NCBI RefSeq assembly: GCF_052180215.1
Contig: NZ_CP197471.1
Span: forward strand, 3,444,001-3,508,000
Reading direction: 5' to 3'
Origin: Pseudoneobacillus sp052180215
Lineage (GTDB): Bacteria; Bacillota; Bacilli; Bacillales; Cytobacillaceae
Length of the DNA stretch: 64,000 nt
The stretch's first letter is position 1; every line of letters begins with the position of its first letter. Positions 35,321 to 47,681 of the stretch are shown one piece after another. A program made the translations under genes and the position numbers. The notes under the pieces are model-generated. The model saw only the letters and a list, made by a program, of their open reading frames with translations, made no database searches and was not told the origin of the DNA.

Positions 35321-35396
35321 TGGTGGCTCAGGACGGAATCGAACCGCCGACACAAGGATTTTCAGTCCTTTGCTCTACCGACTGAGCTACTGAGCC
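35321..35396 (-). tRNA. tRNA-Phe (GAA)
   Basis: Acceptor GGCTCAG/CTGAGCC, anticodon GAA in ACTGAAAAT, encoded CCA. In B. subtilis trnB a tRNA-His gene stands between this and the Gly gene; here it is absent. Confidence 0.95.
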
Positions 35397-35407
35397 ACAA
35401 ATAAAAA

Positions 35408-35483
35408 TGGCGGTCCCGACGGGAATCGAACCCGCGATCTCCTGCGTGACAGGCAGGCATGTTAACCGCTACACCACGGGACC
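35408..35483 (-). tRNA. tRNA-Asp (GUC)
   Basis: Acceptor GGTCCCG/CGGGACC, anticodon GTC in CCTGTCACG, encoded CCA. Confidence 0.95.
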
Positions 35484-35493
35484 AGATGGATTA

Positions 35494-35567
<74 letters not shown>

Positions 35568-35600
35568 ACGATAATATTAATCCATTTAATTTAAAAAATA

Positions 35601-35693
35601 TGGCGGAGGAAGAGGGATTCGAACCCCCGCGCGGTTTAACCCGCCTGTCGGTTTTCAAGACCGATCCCTTCAGCCGGACTTGGGTATTCCTCC
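35601..35693 (-). tRNA. tRNA-Ser (UGA)
   Basis: Class II tRNA of 93 bases, acceptor GGAGGAA/TTCCTCC, anticodon TGA in TCTTGAAAA, long variable arm, encoded CCA. Confidence 0.95.
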
Positions 35694-35707
35694 GCGTAAA
35701 GAAACTA

Positions 35708-35784
35708 TGGTGGACCTTGTAGGACTCGAACCTACGACCGGACGGTTATGAGCCGTCTGCTCTAACCAGCTGAGCTAAAGGTCC
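35708..35784 (-). tRNA. tRNA-Ile2 (CAU, lysidine-modified)
   Basis: Acceptor GGACCTT/AAGGTCC and anticodon CAT. The body (GGACCTTTAGCTCAG) matches the Bacillus AUA-reading tRNA-Ile2, whose C34 is changed to lysidine by TilS. The distinction from Met rests on this similarity and on its place in the trnB-like order. Confidence 0.88.
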
Positions 35785-35791
35785 AAAATCA

Positions 35792-35868
35792 TGGTAGCGG
35801 CGGAGGGGATCGAACCCCCGACCTTACGGGTATGAACCGTACGCTCTAGCCAGCTGAGCTACACCGCC
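35792..35868 (-). tRNA. Elongator tRNA-Met (CAU)
   Basis: Acceptor GGCGGTG/CGCCGCT-like pairing, anticodon CAT in GTTCATACC, encoded CCA. Its order in the cluster and body sequence (GGCGGTGTAGCTCAG) match Bacillus elongator Met. Confidence 0.9.
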
Positions 35869-35877
35869 ATGTTATGG

Positions 35878-35906
35878 AATATTTATTTTATTGTCATAAA
35901 ATAATT
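35878..35906 (-). repeat. Inter-tRNA spacer hairpin (Ala-Met spacer)
   Basis: On the minus strand AATT-ATTTTAT-GACA-ATAAAAT-AAATATT: the inner arm has changed to A-T pairs while keeping pairing. It follows the tRNA-Ala CCA end. Confidence 0.75.
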
Positions 35907-35982
35907 TGGTGGAGTCTAGGGGGATCGAACCCCTGACCTCCTGCGTGCAAGGCAGGCGCTCTCCCAGCTGAGCTAAGACCCC
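35907..35982 (-). tRNA. tRNA-Ala (UGC)
   Basis: Acceptor GGGGTCT/AGACTCC, anticodon TGC in CTTGCACG, encoded CCA. Confidence 0.95.
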
Positions 35983-36004
35983 AGGATAGTTATGATTAAA
36001 TTAA

Positions 36005-36081
36005 TGGTCGGGAAGACAGGATTCGAACCTGCGACCCCTTGGTCCCAAACCAAGTGCTCTACCAAGCTGAGCTACTTCCCG
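36005..36081 (-). tRNA. tRNA-Pro (UGG)
   Basis: Acceptor CGGGAAG/CTTCCCG, anticodon TGG in GTTTGGGAC, encoded CCA. Confidence 0.95.
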
Positions 36082-36087
36082 TAAATA

Positions 36088-36164
<77 letters not shown>

Positions 36165-36205
36165 ATTTCATTCTCATCTTTTCTTATCTATTAAAAGATT
36201 TAAGG

Positions 36206-36235
36206 AAAGTTCTTTTCGCTATCGCGAAAAAACTT
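36206..36235 (-). repeat. Inter-tRNA spacer hairpin (Leu-Arg spacer)
   Basis: On the minus strand AAAGTT-TTTTCGC-GATA-GCGAAAA-GAACTTT: a long two-part stem directly after the tRNA-Leu CCA. Confidence 0.8.
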
Positions 36236-36324
36236 TGGTGCCGAGGACCGGAATCGAACCGGTACGGTAGTCACCTACCGCAGGATTTTAAGTCCTGTGC
36301 GTCTGCCAGTTCCGCCACCCCGGC
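36236..36324 (-). tRNA. tRNA-Leu (UAA)
   Basis: Class II tRNA of 89 bases, acceptor GCCGGGG/CCTCGGC, anticodon loop CTTAAAA, encoded CCA. Confidence 0.95.
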
Positions 36325-36331
36325 ACTACTT

Positions 36332-36406
36332 TGGAGCGGAAGACGGGATTCGAACCCGCGACCCCCACCTTGGCAAGGTGGTGTTCTACCACTGAACTAC
36401 TTCCGC
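36332..36406 (-). tRNA. tRNA-Gly (GCC)
   Basis: Acceptor GCGGAAG/CTTCCGC, anticodon GCC in CTTGCCAAG, encoded CCA. Confidence 0.95.
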
Positions 36407-36449
36407 AATATATAATTTAAAATCTTTTGAAATCGAAAAAAATCATAAG

Positions 36450-36531
36450 TGCGGGTGAAGGGAGTCGAACCCCCACGCCTTGCGGCGCCAGATCCTAAGT
36501 CTGGTGCGTCTGCCAATTCCGCCACACCCGC
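36450..36531 (-). tRNA. tRNA-Leu (UAG)
   Basis: Class II tRNA, acceptor GCGGGTG/CACCCGC, anticodon loop CTTAGGA. No CCA is encoded. Confidence 0.95.
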
Positions 36532-36538
36532 ATATGGT

Positions 36539-36565
36539 AGTTTATTTTACTGTCGTAAAAAAACT
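36539..36565 (-). repeat. Inter-tRNA spacer hairpin (Lys-Leu spacer)
   Basis: On the minus strand AGTTT-TTTTAC-GACA-GTAAAA-TAAACT: the inner arm has an A-C to T-A style compensatory change against the CGC/GCG forms. It follows the tRNA-Lys CCA end. Confidence 0.75.
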
Positions 36566-36641
36566 TGGTGAGCCATGAAGGACTCGAACCTTCGACCCTC
36601 TGATTAAAAGTCAGATGCTCTACCGACTGAGCTAATGGCTC
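36566..36641 (-). tRNA. tRNA-Lys (UUU)
   Basis: Acceptor GAGCCAT/ATGGCTC, anticodon TTT in ACTTTTAAT, encoded CCA. Confidence 0.95.
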
Positions 36642-36650
36642 GTAAAAGGA

Positions 36651-36678
36651 AAGTTATTTACGCTAACGCGAAAAAACT
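36651..36678 (-). repeat. Inter-tRNA spacer hairpin (Thr-Lys spacer)
   Basis: On the minus strand AGTT-TTTTCGC-GTTA-GCGTAAA-TAACTT: same architecture with one loop change. It follows the tRNA-Thr CCA end. Confidence 0.75.
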
Positions 36679-36679
36679 C

Positions 36680-36755
<76 letters not shown>

Positions 36756-36767
36756 ATAATAATGAAA

Positions 36768-36856
36768 GATATTTTTACTATCGTAAAAGATTAAAGAAAG
36801 TTCTTTTCGCTATTGCGAAATTAAAAATAGATCTTTTTACTATCGTAAAAAATCTA
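36768..36856 (-). repeat. Three tandem spacer hairpins (Val-Thr spacer)
   Basis: Hairpins at 36768-36792, 36797-36826 and 36828-36856 follow one another. The first and third have a TTTTAC-GATA-GTAAAA inner arm with GAT(C)/(G)ATC outer pairing. The middle one has the CGC/GCG inner arm but a partly broken outer arm. The third directly follows the tRNA-Val CCA. Confidence 0.75.
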
Positions 36857-36932
36857 TGGTGGAGGATGACGGGATCGAACCGCCGACCCTCTGCTTGTAA
36901 GGCAGATGCTCTCCCAGCTGAGCTAATCCTCC
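36857..36932 (-). tRNA. tRNA-Val (UAC)
   Basis: Acceptor GGAGGAT/ATCCTCC, anticodon TAC in CTTACAAG, encoded CCA. It is the first tRNA after 5S rRNA, only about ten bases away. Confidence 0.95.
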
Positions 36933-36942
36933 ATATTTATAA

Positions 36943-37059
<117 letters not shown>

Positions 37060-37202
37060 CTTGTATTATTAGCGACATAGTTTATTATAATATCTTTTAA
37101 AAATATTTCAAGAGGAAATTTAAAACTTTTTGTTCCCTCAAAACTAGATAATGTATTAGAAGAAGTAAAAACGAGTTGCCTTATTTGGATATCCAAATGT
37201 TT
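37060..37202 (-). other. 23S-5S spacer
   Basis: A 143-base AT-rich spacer containing TTGAGGGAAC-like and CAAAACTAGATAATG processing-type sequence. It holds no tRNA. Confidence 0.6.
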
Positions 37203-42028
<4,826 letters not shown>

Positions 42029-42116
42029 GTGTTTGATATAGCTCATAAAGTTTACTCTGGCTTTTTTAAAAACTTCTATAATAGAAGCCTTACCTTTGTT
42101 AATGTTTGGTTGTTTA

Positions 42117-42130
42117 GTTTTCAAAGAACA
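42117..42130 (-). promoter_or_regulatory. boxA-like antitermination element in the 16S leader
   Basis: The minus strand reads TGTTCTTTGAAAAC. It lies about 90 bases before the 16S 5' end and matches the boxA TGYTCTTT consensus of rRNA leaders bound by NusB/NusE. Confidence 0.75.
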
Positions 42131-42164
42131 ATTATAAAGCTTGTCTCAAAAGCGACTTCTCTAA

Positions 42165-42192
42165 TTTATCATAATCACTCAAGTAAAGTCAA
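42165..42192 (-). promoter_or_regulatory. rrn promoter P2 (candidate)
   Basis: Minus strand TTGACT (42187-42192) with GATAAA 16 bp downstream (42165-42170). The -10 is weak by consensus. Tandem P1/P2 promoters are usual for Bacillus rrn operons. Confidence 0.6.
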
Positions 42193-42258
42193 TAACTTTT
42201 TTAATTTTATTTTCTCACTAAGTTGTGATAAATATCGTGTGTCTCAAGGACGAGATTT

Positions 42259-42287
42259 AATATAACATGATAAAAAAATGTTTGCAA
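42259..42287 (-). promoter_or_regulatory. rrn promoter P1
   Basis: Minus strand TTGCAA (42282-42287), 17-bp spacer ending in TGT, and TATATT (42259-42264), forming an extended -10. It lies about 95 bases upstream of P2. Confidence 0.75.
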
Positions 42288-42574
42288 TATAATTTATGAT
42301 ATTTTTTAATCGGATTTTCTTGTAGTACATAAACTAATAAAACTATCCTCAACTTATTAACAAGCTTATACACAAATTGTATATATGTAATAGCAATTAA
42401 ATGAAGGTATCCACTGACTTACGCACAAGTTGTTGATAACTCAGATTTTTTTATCCACACATTTCTATTATTTTTCTACTTAACAATTTTTTTATAAAAA
42501 GGTACTATTATCATTCAAAATTCATAAACTGATACATATATAATTGTGGACAATCTAGTATACGAGGTGTTTAA
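42288..42574. other. Intergenic region upstream of the rrn operon
   Basis: Very AT-rich DNA with TTATCCACA and TTGTGGACA/TTGTTGATAACT sequences resembling single DnaA-box-like or replication-type motifs; they look scattered, and I do not call an origin. No gene other than the one at 42575. Confidence 0.4.
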
Positions 42575-42751
42575 ATGCTACAAATTCTTGCTTTATATCT
42601 ATCACTAATCATGGCTATTTACTTATTTATTTATTCTTTTATAGAAGGAATAAGAATTTCTGAGGCAGAGGGCAAAGTATCCGGTGGTACTTTTATTTTT
42701 AGCACTTCAATGGCTTTCCTTTTTTCTTCATTTACCTACATATTATATTAA
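42575..42751 (+). CDS. Small two-span membrane protein, unrecognised
   Basis: This 58-residue protein has two hydrophobic stretches: residues 2-23 (LQILALYLSLIMAIYLF) and about 38-56 (GTFIFSTSMAFLFSS), joined by a short charged loop (EGIRISEAEGK). GAGGTG lies about five bases before the ATG, and a strong hairpin terminator follows within 11 bases. I do not recognise the family. It is divergent from the rRNA operon and convergent with the GNAT gene. Confidence 0.65.
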   Translation: MLQILALYLSLIMAIYLFIYSFIEGIRISEAEGKVSGGTFIFSTSMAFLFSSFTYILY

Positions 42752-42761
42752 ATATAATAAA

Positions 42762-42793
42762 GGCTAAACCATCAGCTATGGTTTAGCCCTTTT
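42762..42793 (+). terminator. Terminator between the small membrane protein and the GNAT gene
   Basis: Perfect 11-bp arms (42762-42772, 42778-42788) with a five-base loop are followed by five T on the plus strand. It may also serve the convergent gene. Confidence 0.85.
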
Positions 42794-42801
42794 TCATATA
42801 T

Positions 42802-43308
42802 TCAGGAAAGTTCTTTCCATATATAAGATAATTCTATGTGATTTTGCCCAGCGAGTATAAATTCCTTTTCTTCGAATTTCTTTCCACCCATTGATTCATA
42901 AAAATACTTACTTGGATTTTCAGCTAATACCCATACTAATAATGAAGAAAAACCTTGAGATTTCATTAGTTTTACACCTTCATTAAATAGTAGAGACCCT
43001 ATTCCTTGACCCGTGTTACTTTTTAAAATATAAATGGCATATAATTCTCCATCTATATCAGCTTCTGATCTTTCTGGACCAAAAGAAGCAAAACCGACAA
43101 TTTTCCCTTGTGAATCTTCAGCCACTAATACTGGAGCTTCTTCTTTAGGATTTGCAAGAGTCTCTTTCCATAGATGTAACCTGTCTTCTACTTTCAAATT
43201 ATTTAAGAATTCTTCGTTCATGATCCCCTTATAGGTTTCCTTCCAACTTTCTACATGAACAGTTGCAATATCAAATGCATCCTCTAAATTTGCTATCCTT
43301 ATTTTCAT
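42802..43308 (-). CDS. GNAT-family N-acetyltransferase
   Basis: This is a cytoplasmic acyl-CoA-dependent N-acyltransferase of 168 residues, substrate unknown. The acetyl-CoA loop is SNTGQGIGSLLFNEG near residue 97 (Q/RxxGxG/A pattern), preceded by the beta-strand DIDGELYAIYIL. The first residues MKIRIANLEDAFDIATVHVE are typical of RimI-like GNATs. GGAGGGGG precedes the ATG, which overlaps the stop of the transporter gene by four bases, so the two are translated together. The linked exporter suggests a role in modifying and removing an amino or toxic compound; this is inference. Confidence 0.88.
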   Translation of the reverse strand: MKIRIANLEDAFDIATVHVESWKETYKGIMNEEFLNNLKVEDRLHLWKETLANPKEEAPVLVAEDSQGKIVGFASFGPERSEADIDGELYAIYILKSNTGQGIGSLLFNEGVKLMKSQGFSSLLVWVLAENPSKYFYESMGGKKFEEKEFILAGQNHIELSYIWKELS

Positions 43309-44225
43309 TCGTTTCCCCCTCCTGACATCGCTAGTTTATTTTTTGTTAGTCTAGCTTTTCTTTCATCTATGACAAACAGGCTGATTCCTCCAATAACAAT
43401 AATTCCCCCGATGATTTGAGACCAAATGAGTCCTTCATCTAATAAATAATAAGCTAGAATGATTGCTCCAACTGGTTCAAATAGAATCGCCATAGAGATC
43501 GTTGAAGCGCTTAACCATTTTAAGGTCCAGTTAAATAATGAGTGACCTAAAAGGGTTGGAACAAGAGCTAATAGAAAGAAGTAAATCCAATCAGAAGATT
43601 GCTTAGGAATAAAAGATTCGTTTCTGAAGAGTACATAAAAGAAAAGAGTTATACTGCTAAAAGAATAAACGATAAAAGTATATGTAATGAGAGATAATCT
43701 TTTCCTAACATTTTGCCCAAACATTAAATACACCGTAACTAAAGCACAGGCAATTAAAGCAAGTATATCCCCAAATAACGCTGAGCCACTAATCCTAAAA
43801 TCTCCCCAACTTATAATGGCACTTCCGGCGATTGCAATTAGTCCACTTAAAATCGTTACAAGCGATATTTTTTCATTAAAGAAAAAATAAGTACCAATAA
43901 ACGCAAATAAAGGTTGTAATGTAACTAAAACAGTTGAACTTGCAACAGAAGTATAGTTTAATGATTCAAACCAGAGGATAAAATGTAATGCAAGAAAAAT
44001 ACCGGCAATCATGGAGTAAATCCAGTCACGTTTCGTAATAAGACGAAGTTCGGAAACATACCTTGTAAGAAACAAGGGAAGTAATAATAAAACAGATAGA
44101 AATAAACGATAAAAGGCAATAACCCCCGATGGTGATTCAGAAAACTTCACTAAAATAGCAGAGGTCGAAACTGAGATTACTCCAATTAGTAAAGCAAGGT
44201 AAGGATTCAATTTTGTATTTTCCAT
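43305..44225 (-). CDS. EamA/DMT-family transporter
   Basis: This is a 306-residue membrane protein with about ten spans and two EamA repeats. The first repeat starts LALLIGVISVSTSAILVKFSESP, and the second has FGDILALIACALVTVYLMFG near residue 150. Most relatives export amino acids or metabolites such as cysteine or threonine; the substrate here is unknown. GAAGGAGAT lies just before the ATG at 44225. Its stop overlaps the GNAT start. Confidence 0.88.
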   Translation of the reverse strand: MENTKLNPYLALLIGVISVSTSAILVKFSESPSGVIAFYRLFLSVLLLLPLFLTRYVSELRLITKRDWIYSMIAGIFLALHFILWFESLNYTSVASSTVLVTLQPLFAFIGTYFFFNEKISLVTILSGLIAIAGSAIISWGDFRISGSALFGDILALIACALVTVYLMFGQNVRKRLSLITYTFIVYSFSSITLFFYVLFRNESFIPKQSSDWIYFFLLALVPTLLGHSLFNWTLKWLSASTISMAILFEPVGAIILAYYLLDEGLIWSQIIGGIIVIGGISLFVIDERKARLTKNKLAMSGGGNE

Positions 44226-44353
44226 ATGTATCTCCTTCTGTGCAAAAACTACCTAAAATCTATGTAGTTTATTTTACACTCGTCATTATCTGATTTACTA
44301 ATGTTTTTTACTTAATTAATTTAACAATTATAAACAAATAGGCGGTTTTTTAT

Positions 44354-45049
44354 ATGGATCATGTTGAAATGGAAATGTTATTAAAATTAGGAATATCAGC
44401 TATTTTAGGATTAGTCATTGGATTGGAACGGGAATTAAAAAGGAAACCAGTTGGTTTAAAAACAAGTTTGGTTATCTCCATTGTTAGTTGTTTACTTACT
44501 ATTGTATCGATTGAATCAGCCTATTCTTTCCCACATAATGATTTAATCAATATTACCATGGATCCACTACGCTTAGCTGCCCAAATTGTCTCTGGAATCG
44601 GTTTTCTGGGGGCAGGAGTTATTTTAAGGAGAGGCAATGATAGCATCTCTGGATTAACCACTGCCGCTATGATATGGGGGGCAGCTGGGATTGGGGTTGC
44701 AGTTGGGGCTGGATTTTTTATTGAAGCAGCTGCTGGAGTAGGTTTAATTATTATAAGTGTTGAATTAGTACCATATTTAATTGGATTAATAGGTCCTAAA
44801 CGATTACGCGAAAAAGAAATTGCTCTTCAACTATACTTAGCTAATAAAGAGAACATTACGGATATTATATTCTTAATCAAAAAAGAAAAATTTTCGATTA
44901 AAAGAATTCGAATTAAAGATTTATCGGATCAAAATCACCTTGTCCAATTGGTTATAGGAGTAGATTTCAAAAAAAATGCAACAGATGTTTACTACACTGT
45001 TTCTGAATTTCAAGGAATTCAGAGGGTTGAAGTAGAAAGTATGGAGTAA
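44354..45049 (+). CDS. MgtC/SapB-family membrane protein
   Basis: This 231-residue protein has an N-terminal membrane domain of about four to five spans with the MgtC hallmarks GLVIGLERELKRKPVGLKTS near residue 18 and ISGIGFLGAGVILRRG near residue 78, followed by TTAAMIWGAAGIGVAVGAG. The C-terminal 85 residues form a soluble ACT-like tail. The family is linked to magnesium limitation and acid or host survival, but the biochemical role is not settled. The ribosome binding site is weak (AGGCGG). Confidence 0.9.
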   Translation: MDHVEMEMLLKLGISAILGLVIGLERELKRKPVGLKTSLVISIVSCLLTIVSIESAYSFPHNDLINITMDPLRLAAQIVSGIGFLGAGVILRRGNDSISGLTTAAMIWGAAGIGVAVGAGFFIEAAAGVGLIIISVELVPYLIGLIGPKRLREKEIALQLYLANKENITDIIFLIKKEKFSIKRIRIKDLSDQNHLVQLVIGVDFKKNATDVYYTVSEFQGIQRVEVESME

Positions 45050-45072
45050 GCTCTTGAGCTTACTCTTTTTTT
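45044..45072 (+). terminator. Terminator of the MgtC-family gene
   Basis: Perfect 10-bp arms (45044-45053, 45056-45065) followed by seven T. The stop codon lies in the 5' arm. Confidence 0.9.
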
Positions 45073-45129
45073 ATGATGAAAAAGTATTGCCAAGTCTGAA
45101 AAAAAAAGTATAATTATGATTATAAATAC

Positions 45130-45202
45130 GGGGCATTAGCTCAGCTGGGAGAGCGCTACGCTGGCAGCGTAGAGGTCAGGGGTTCGAGCCCCCTATGCTC
45201 CA
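45130..45202 (+). tRNA. tRNA-Ala (GGC)
   Basis: A single tRNA gene on the plus strand. Acceptor GGGGCAT/ATGCTCC, anticodon loop CTGGCAG, T-loop GGTTCGAGCC, discriminator A, no encoded CCA. It lies outside the large tRNA cluster. Confidence 0.95.
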
Positions 45203-45210
45203 TCAACGAA

Positions 45211-45236
45211 AACCCTTGCGTAGCAAAGGGTTTTTT
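45211..45236 (+). terminator. Terminator of the tRNA-Ala gene
   Basis: AACCCTTGC pairs with GCAAAGGGTT (one bulge) and is followed by six T. Confidence 0.85.
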
Positions 45237-45559
45237 CTTTTTGTCAGAAATCCCCCTTGTCCTTAAAATGAACCAAGTTCACAAATTTCCACATTTGATT
45301 TTCAGCATTTTCACGGCTTTTATGTTTGTACCGTTTTTTCAAGCTGAACGCTTCTTAATCGATATTTATCCATGAGCAAAGTATTAAAAGTGTAAATCTA
45401 GCATCCATTGAATCCTACATTTTTATGTTCTAGATGCTACTATACTGAATCATTATCTACTATTTTCTCCCCTAGATTCTTTAGTTGTGTTAGATTCCGT
45501 TCAGAATTTCATAGGAATGCTAATCACTAATCTTGCTCTCGCACTTTTTATCTTCACAG
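45237..45559. other. Gene-free stretch
   Basis: About 320 bases of AT-rich DNA. I see a weak inverted pair (CTAGCATC near 45399 and GATGCTA near 45432), but no gene, promoter or repeat family I recognise. Confidence 0.4.
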
Positions 45560-45631
45560 AAAAAAGTATGTCCTTCTATGAATTGATTGTTTTGCACTTA
45601 GACAATCTTACATAAAGGGCATACTTTTTTT
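45560..45631 (-). terminator. Long imperfect hairpin, probable terminator of the D-amino-acid/peptide operon
   Basis: Outer arms AAAAAAGTATG-TCCTT and AAGGGCATACTTTTTT pair, with one G-U; inside them GATTGT/ACAATC form a second stem. On the minus strand a run of T follows the outer arm. It lies about 90 bases after the last gene of the operon. The length and nested form are unusual for a terminator. Confidence 0.6.
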
Positions 45632-45719
45632 AAAAAATACAATTATTTTGCGCTTATAAAAAGACATTTCGTTAGTCATTTTGTTCTTCTTCTTCTGCTT
45701 CCAAAGCTGATCACTCACC

Positions 45720-46676
45720 TTACACCAAATGGCAGGCCACTCTTCTTCCTTGCACTTGTCGTAATTCTGCTTTGGCGGTTCGGCAGATGTCCTGAGCGAA
45801 GATACATCGAGGATGGAATTTGCATCCTGAAGGTGGAGTGGATGGTGAGGGGAGCTCTCCTTTTAGGATAATTCGTTCCTTTACCTCGTCTGGATCTGTT
45901 TTAGGAATGGCTGAAAGTAATGCTTTTGTATAAGGGTGAAGGGGTTCTTCAAATAGCTGCTCTTTGCTAGCTATTTCGACCAGTTCCCCTAAATACATCA
46001 CACCAACTTTATGGGCAATATGCTCAACTACCCCTAAATCATGCGAAATGAAAATATAAGAGAGACCGAGCTCATCTTGCAGGTCCTGTAAAAGGTTCAA
46101 AATTTGAGACTGCACCGATACATCAAGTGCAGATACGGGCTCATCTAACACCACAATTTTTGGTCTCAAAATAATCGCTCTCGCAATCCCAATTCGTTGC
46201 CTTTGTCCTCCCGAAAGTTCATGTGGGAAGCGTGACAAATGACCTTCCGATAGACCTACTAGCCTCATCGCTTCACTCAATAGTTGTTCGTGTTCAAGCC
46301 TTGGAATCTTATGGGCAATTAACGGCTCCGATAAGATTTCCCTGATCTTTAGCTTTGGATTCATGGATGCCATTGGATCCTGGAAGACCATTTGAAAATC
46401 CTTCCGAATCTCATTCATCTCTCGTTTACTTAACTTCGTGATATCCTTTCCTTGAAAAATAACCTCACCACTCGTTGGCTCAATCAATCTAAGCACGCAT
46501 CTGCCCGTAGTTGATTTACCACAACCTGATTCCCCAACAATCCCGATTGTTTCTTTCTCATTCAACTCCAGACTTACACCATTTACGGCATGAACATATT
46601 CATTTGGCTGAAACCACATCGATTTAGCCACGAATTTTTTCTCTAAATTTTTTACTTCGAGCAAAGTTGTCGTCAT
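45720..46676 (-). CDS. Oligopeptide ABC transporter ATP-binding protein (OppF/DppF type)
   Basis: This is the second ATPase of a peptide importer, with 318 residues. Walker A is VGESGCGKSTTGR near residue 50, the signature is LSGGQRQRIGIARAI near residue 155, Walker B is IVVLDEPVSALD, and the switch His is in FISHDLGVVEH. The C-terminal extension PSGCKFHPRCIFAQDIC with four-cysteine-type spacing (probably an iron-sulfur or oligopeptide-transporter C-terminal motif) is typical of OppD/F. The ATG overlaps the OppD-like stop by four bases. It is the last gene of the operon that begins at 58705. Confidence 0.94.
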   Translation of the reverse strand: MTTTLLEVKNLEKKFVAKSMWFQPNEYVHAVNGVSLELNEKETIGIVGESGCGKSTTGRCVLRLIEPTSGEVIFQGKDITKLSKREMNEIRKDFQMVFQDPMASMNPKLKIREILSEPLIAHKIPRLEHEQLLSEAMRLVGLSEGHLSRFPHELSGGQRQRIGIARAIILRPKIVVLDEPVSALDVSVQSQILNLLQDLQDELGLSYIFISHDLGVVEHIAHKVGVMYLGELVEIASKEQLFEEPLHPYTKALLSAIPKTDPDEVKERIILKGELPSPSTPPSGCKFHPRCIFAQDICRTAKAELRQVQGRRVACHLV

Positions 46677-47656
46677 AAAACACCAACCTTTTTCTCATCA
46701 TATATCCAACAACGACAGGATGTTTGTCCGTCTACTTCAAATAATGGAGGTACAGTCGTCTCACAAATCGCCATCGCTTTTGGGCAACGGTTGGCAAATC
46801 GGCAGCCCTGTGAATATTGGTCAGGAGCAGGCACCTGTCCGATAATCGATTTAAGACGCTTTTCCCCTTTTGATTGGTGGGGAGTTGATTGGATTAAGCC
46901 AACTGTATAAGGATGTCTTGGATTCCGAAGTAACGTTCTTGTATTCGATGATTCCACAACCTGACCAGCGTACATGACAACAACCCGATCACACATTTCC
47001 GCAACCACACCTAAATCATGAGTGATCAACAAAATCGACATATCGAGTTCATCTTTAAGTGACCGTAGCAAATCTAATATTTGCGCCTGAATCGTGACAT
47101 CTAACGCTGTGGTGGGCTCATCCGCAATCAACATGGTCGGATGACAAGAAATAGCCATTGCTATCATGACACGCTGCTTCATCCCACCCGATAGGCGATG
47201 TGGATACTCATGGTAAATATCTTCTGCCCGTGGAATCCCCACTAGCCTTAGAAGCTCTATCACCTTTTTCTTAACCGCTGCCCCTTTTATCTTTTCATGT
47301 TTTTCGATCACTTCACCAATTTGTTTTCCAATTGTTAAGACCGGATTCAGGGAGGTCATAGGGTCTTGGAAAATCATTGAAATCTCTTTTCCTCTGATTT
47401 TTTTCATTTCTTTTTCAGATTTTTTAACGAGATCGATATTTTTATAATAGACGTTGCCACACGAAATTTTCCCGTTTTTATCAAGTAACTGAAGAATAGA
47501 AAGTGATGTGACACTTTTTCCACAGCCTGACTCCCCTACTAATCCCAGGACCTCACCTTTTTTCACAGTAAAATTCACCTGATCAACGACAGTTAACGGG
47601 CCATTTTTCCCTGCAAATTGAGTGGTTAATCCAGTTACTTCTAACAAGTTTGACAT
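46673..47656 (-). CDS. Oligopeptide ABC transporter ATP-binding protein (OppD/DppD type)
   Basis: This is the first ATPase of the importer, with 327 residues. Walker A is VGESGCGKSVTSL near residue 42, the signature is LSGGMKQRVMIAMAI near residue 155, and Walker B is MLIADEPTTALD. The C-terminal CRFANRCPKAMAICE motif marks the Opp/Dpp class. The ATG at 47656 has GAGGTGAGAGG upstream. It overlaps the OppF-like gene and follows the OppC-like gene by 25 bases. Confidence 0.94.
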   Translation of the reverse strand: MSNLLEVTGLTTQFAGKNGPLTVVDQVNFTVKKGEVLGLVGESGCGKSVTSLSILQLLDKNGKISCGNVYYKNIDLVKKSEKEMKKIRGKEISMIFQDPMTSLNPVLTIGKQIGEVIEKHEKIKGAAVKKKVIELLRLVGIPRAEDIYHEYPHRLSGGMKQRVMIAMAISCHPTMLIADEPTTALDVTIQAQILDLLRSLKDELDMSILLITHDLGVVAEMCDRVVVMYAGQVVESSNTRTLLRNPRHPYTVGLIQSTPHQSKGEKRLKSIIGQVPAPDQYSQGCRFANRCPKAMAICETTVPPLFEVDGQTSCRCWIYDEKKVGVL

Positions 47657-47681
47657 TTGCGCCTCTCACCTCCTTGTTCTA

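Noticed and set aside
35708..35784. Second elongator tRNA-Met
   Set aside because: The body matches Bacillus tRNA-Ile2 (CAU) and the order of the cluster places Ile2 here; the true elongator Met is the next gene at 35792-35868.
42361..42480. Replication origin, from TTATCCACA-like sequences
   Set aside because: Only scattered near-matches to DnaA boxes, no dnaA/dnaN genes, and an rRNA operon context; AT-richness explains them.
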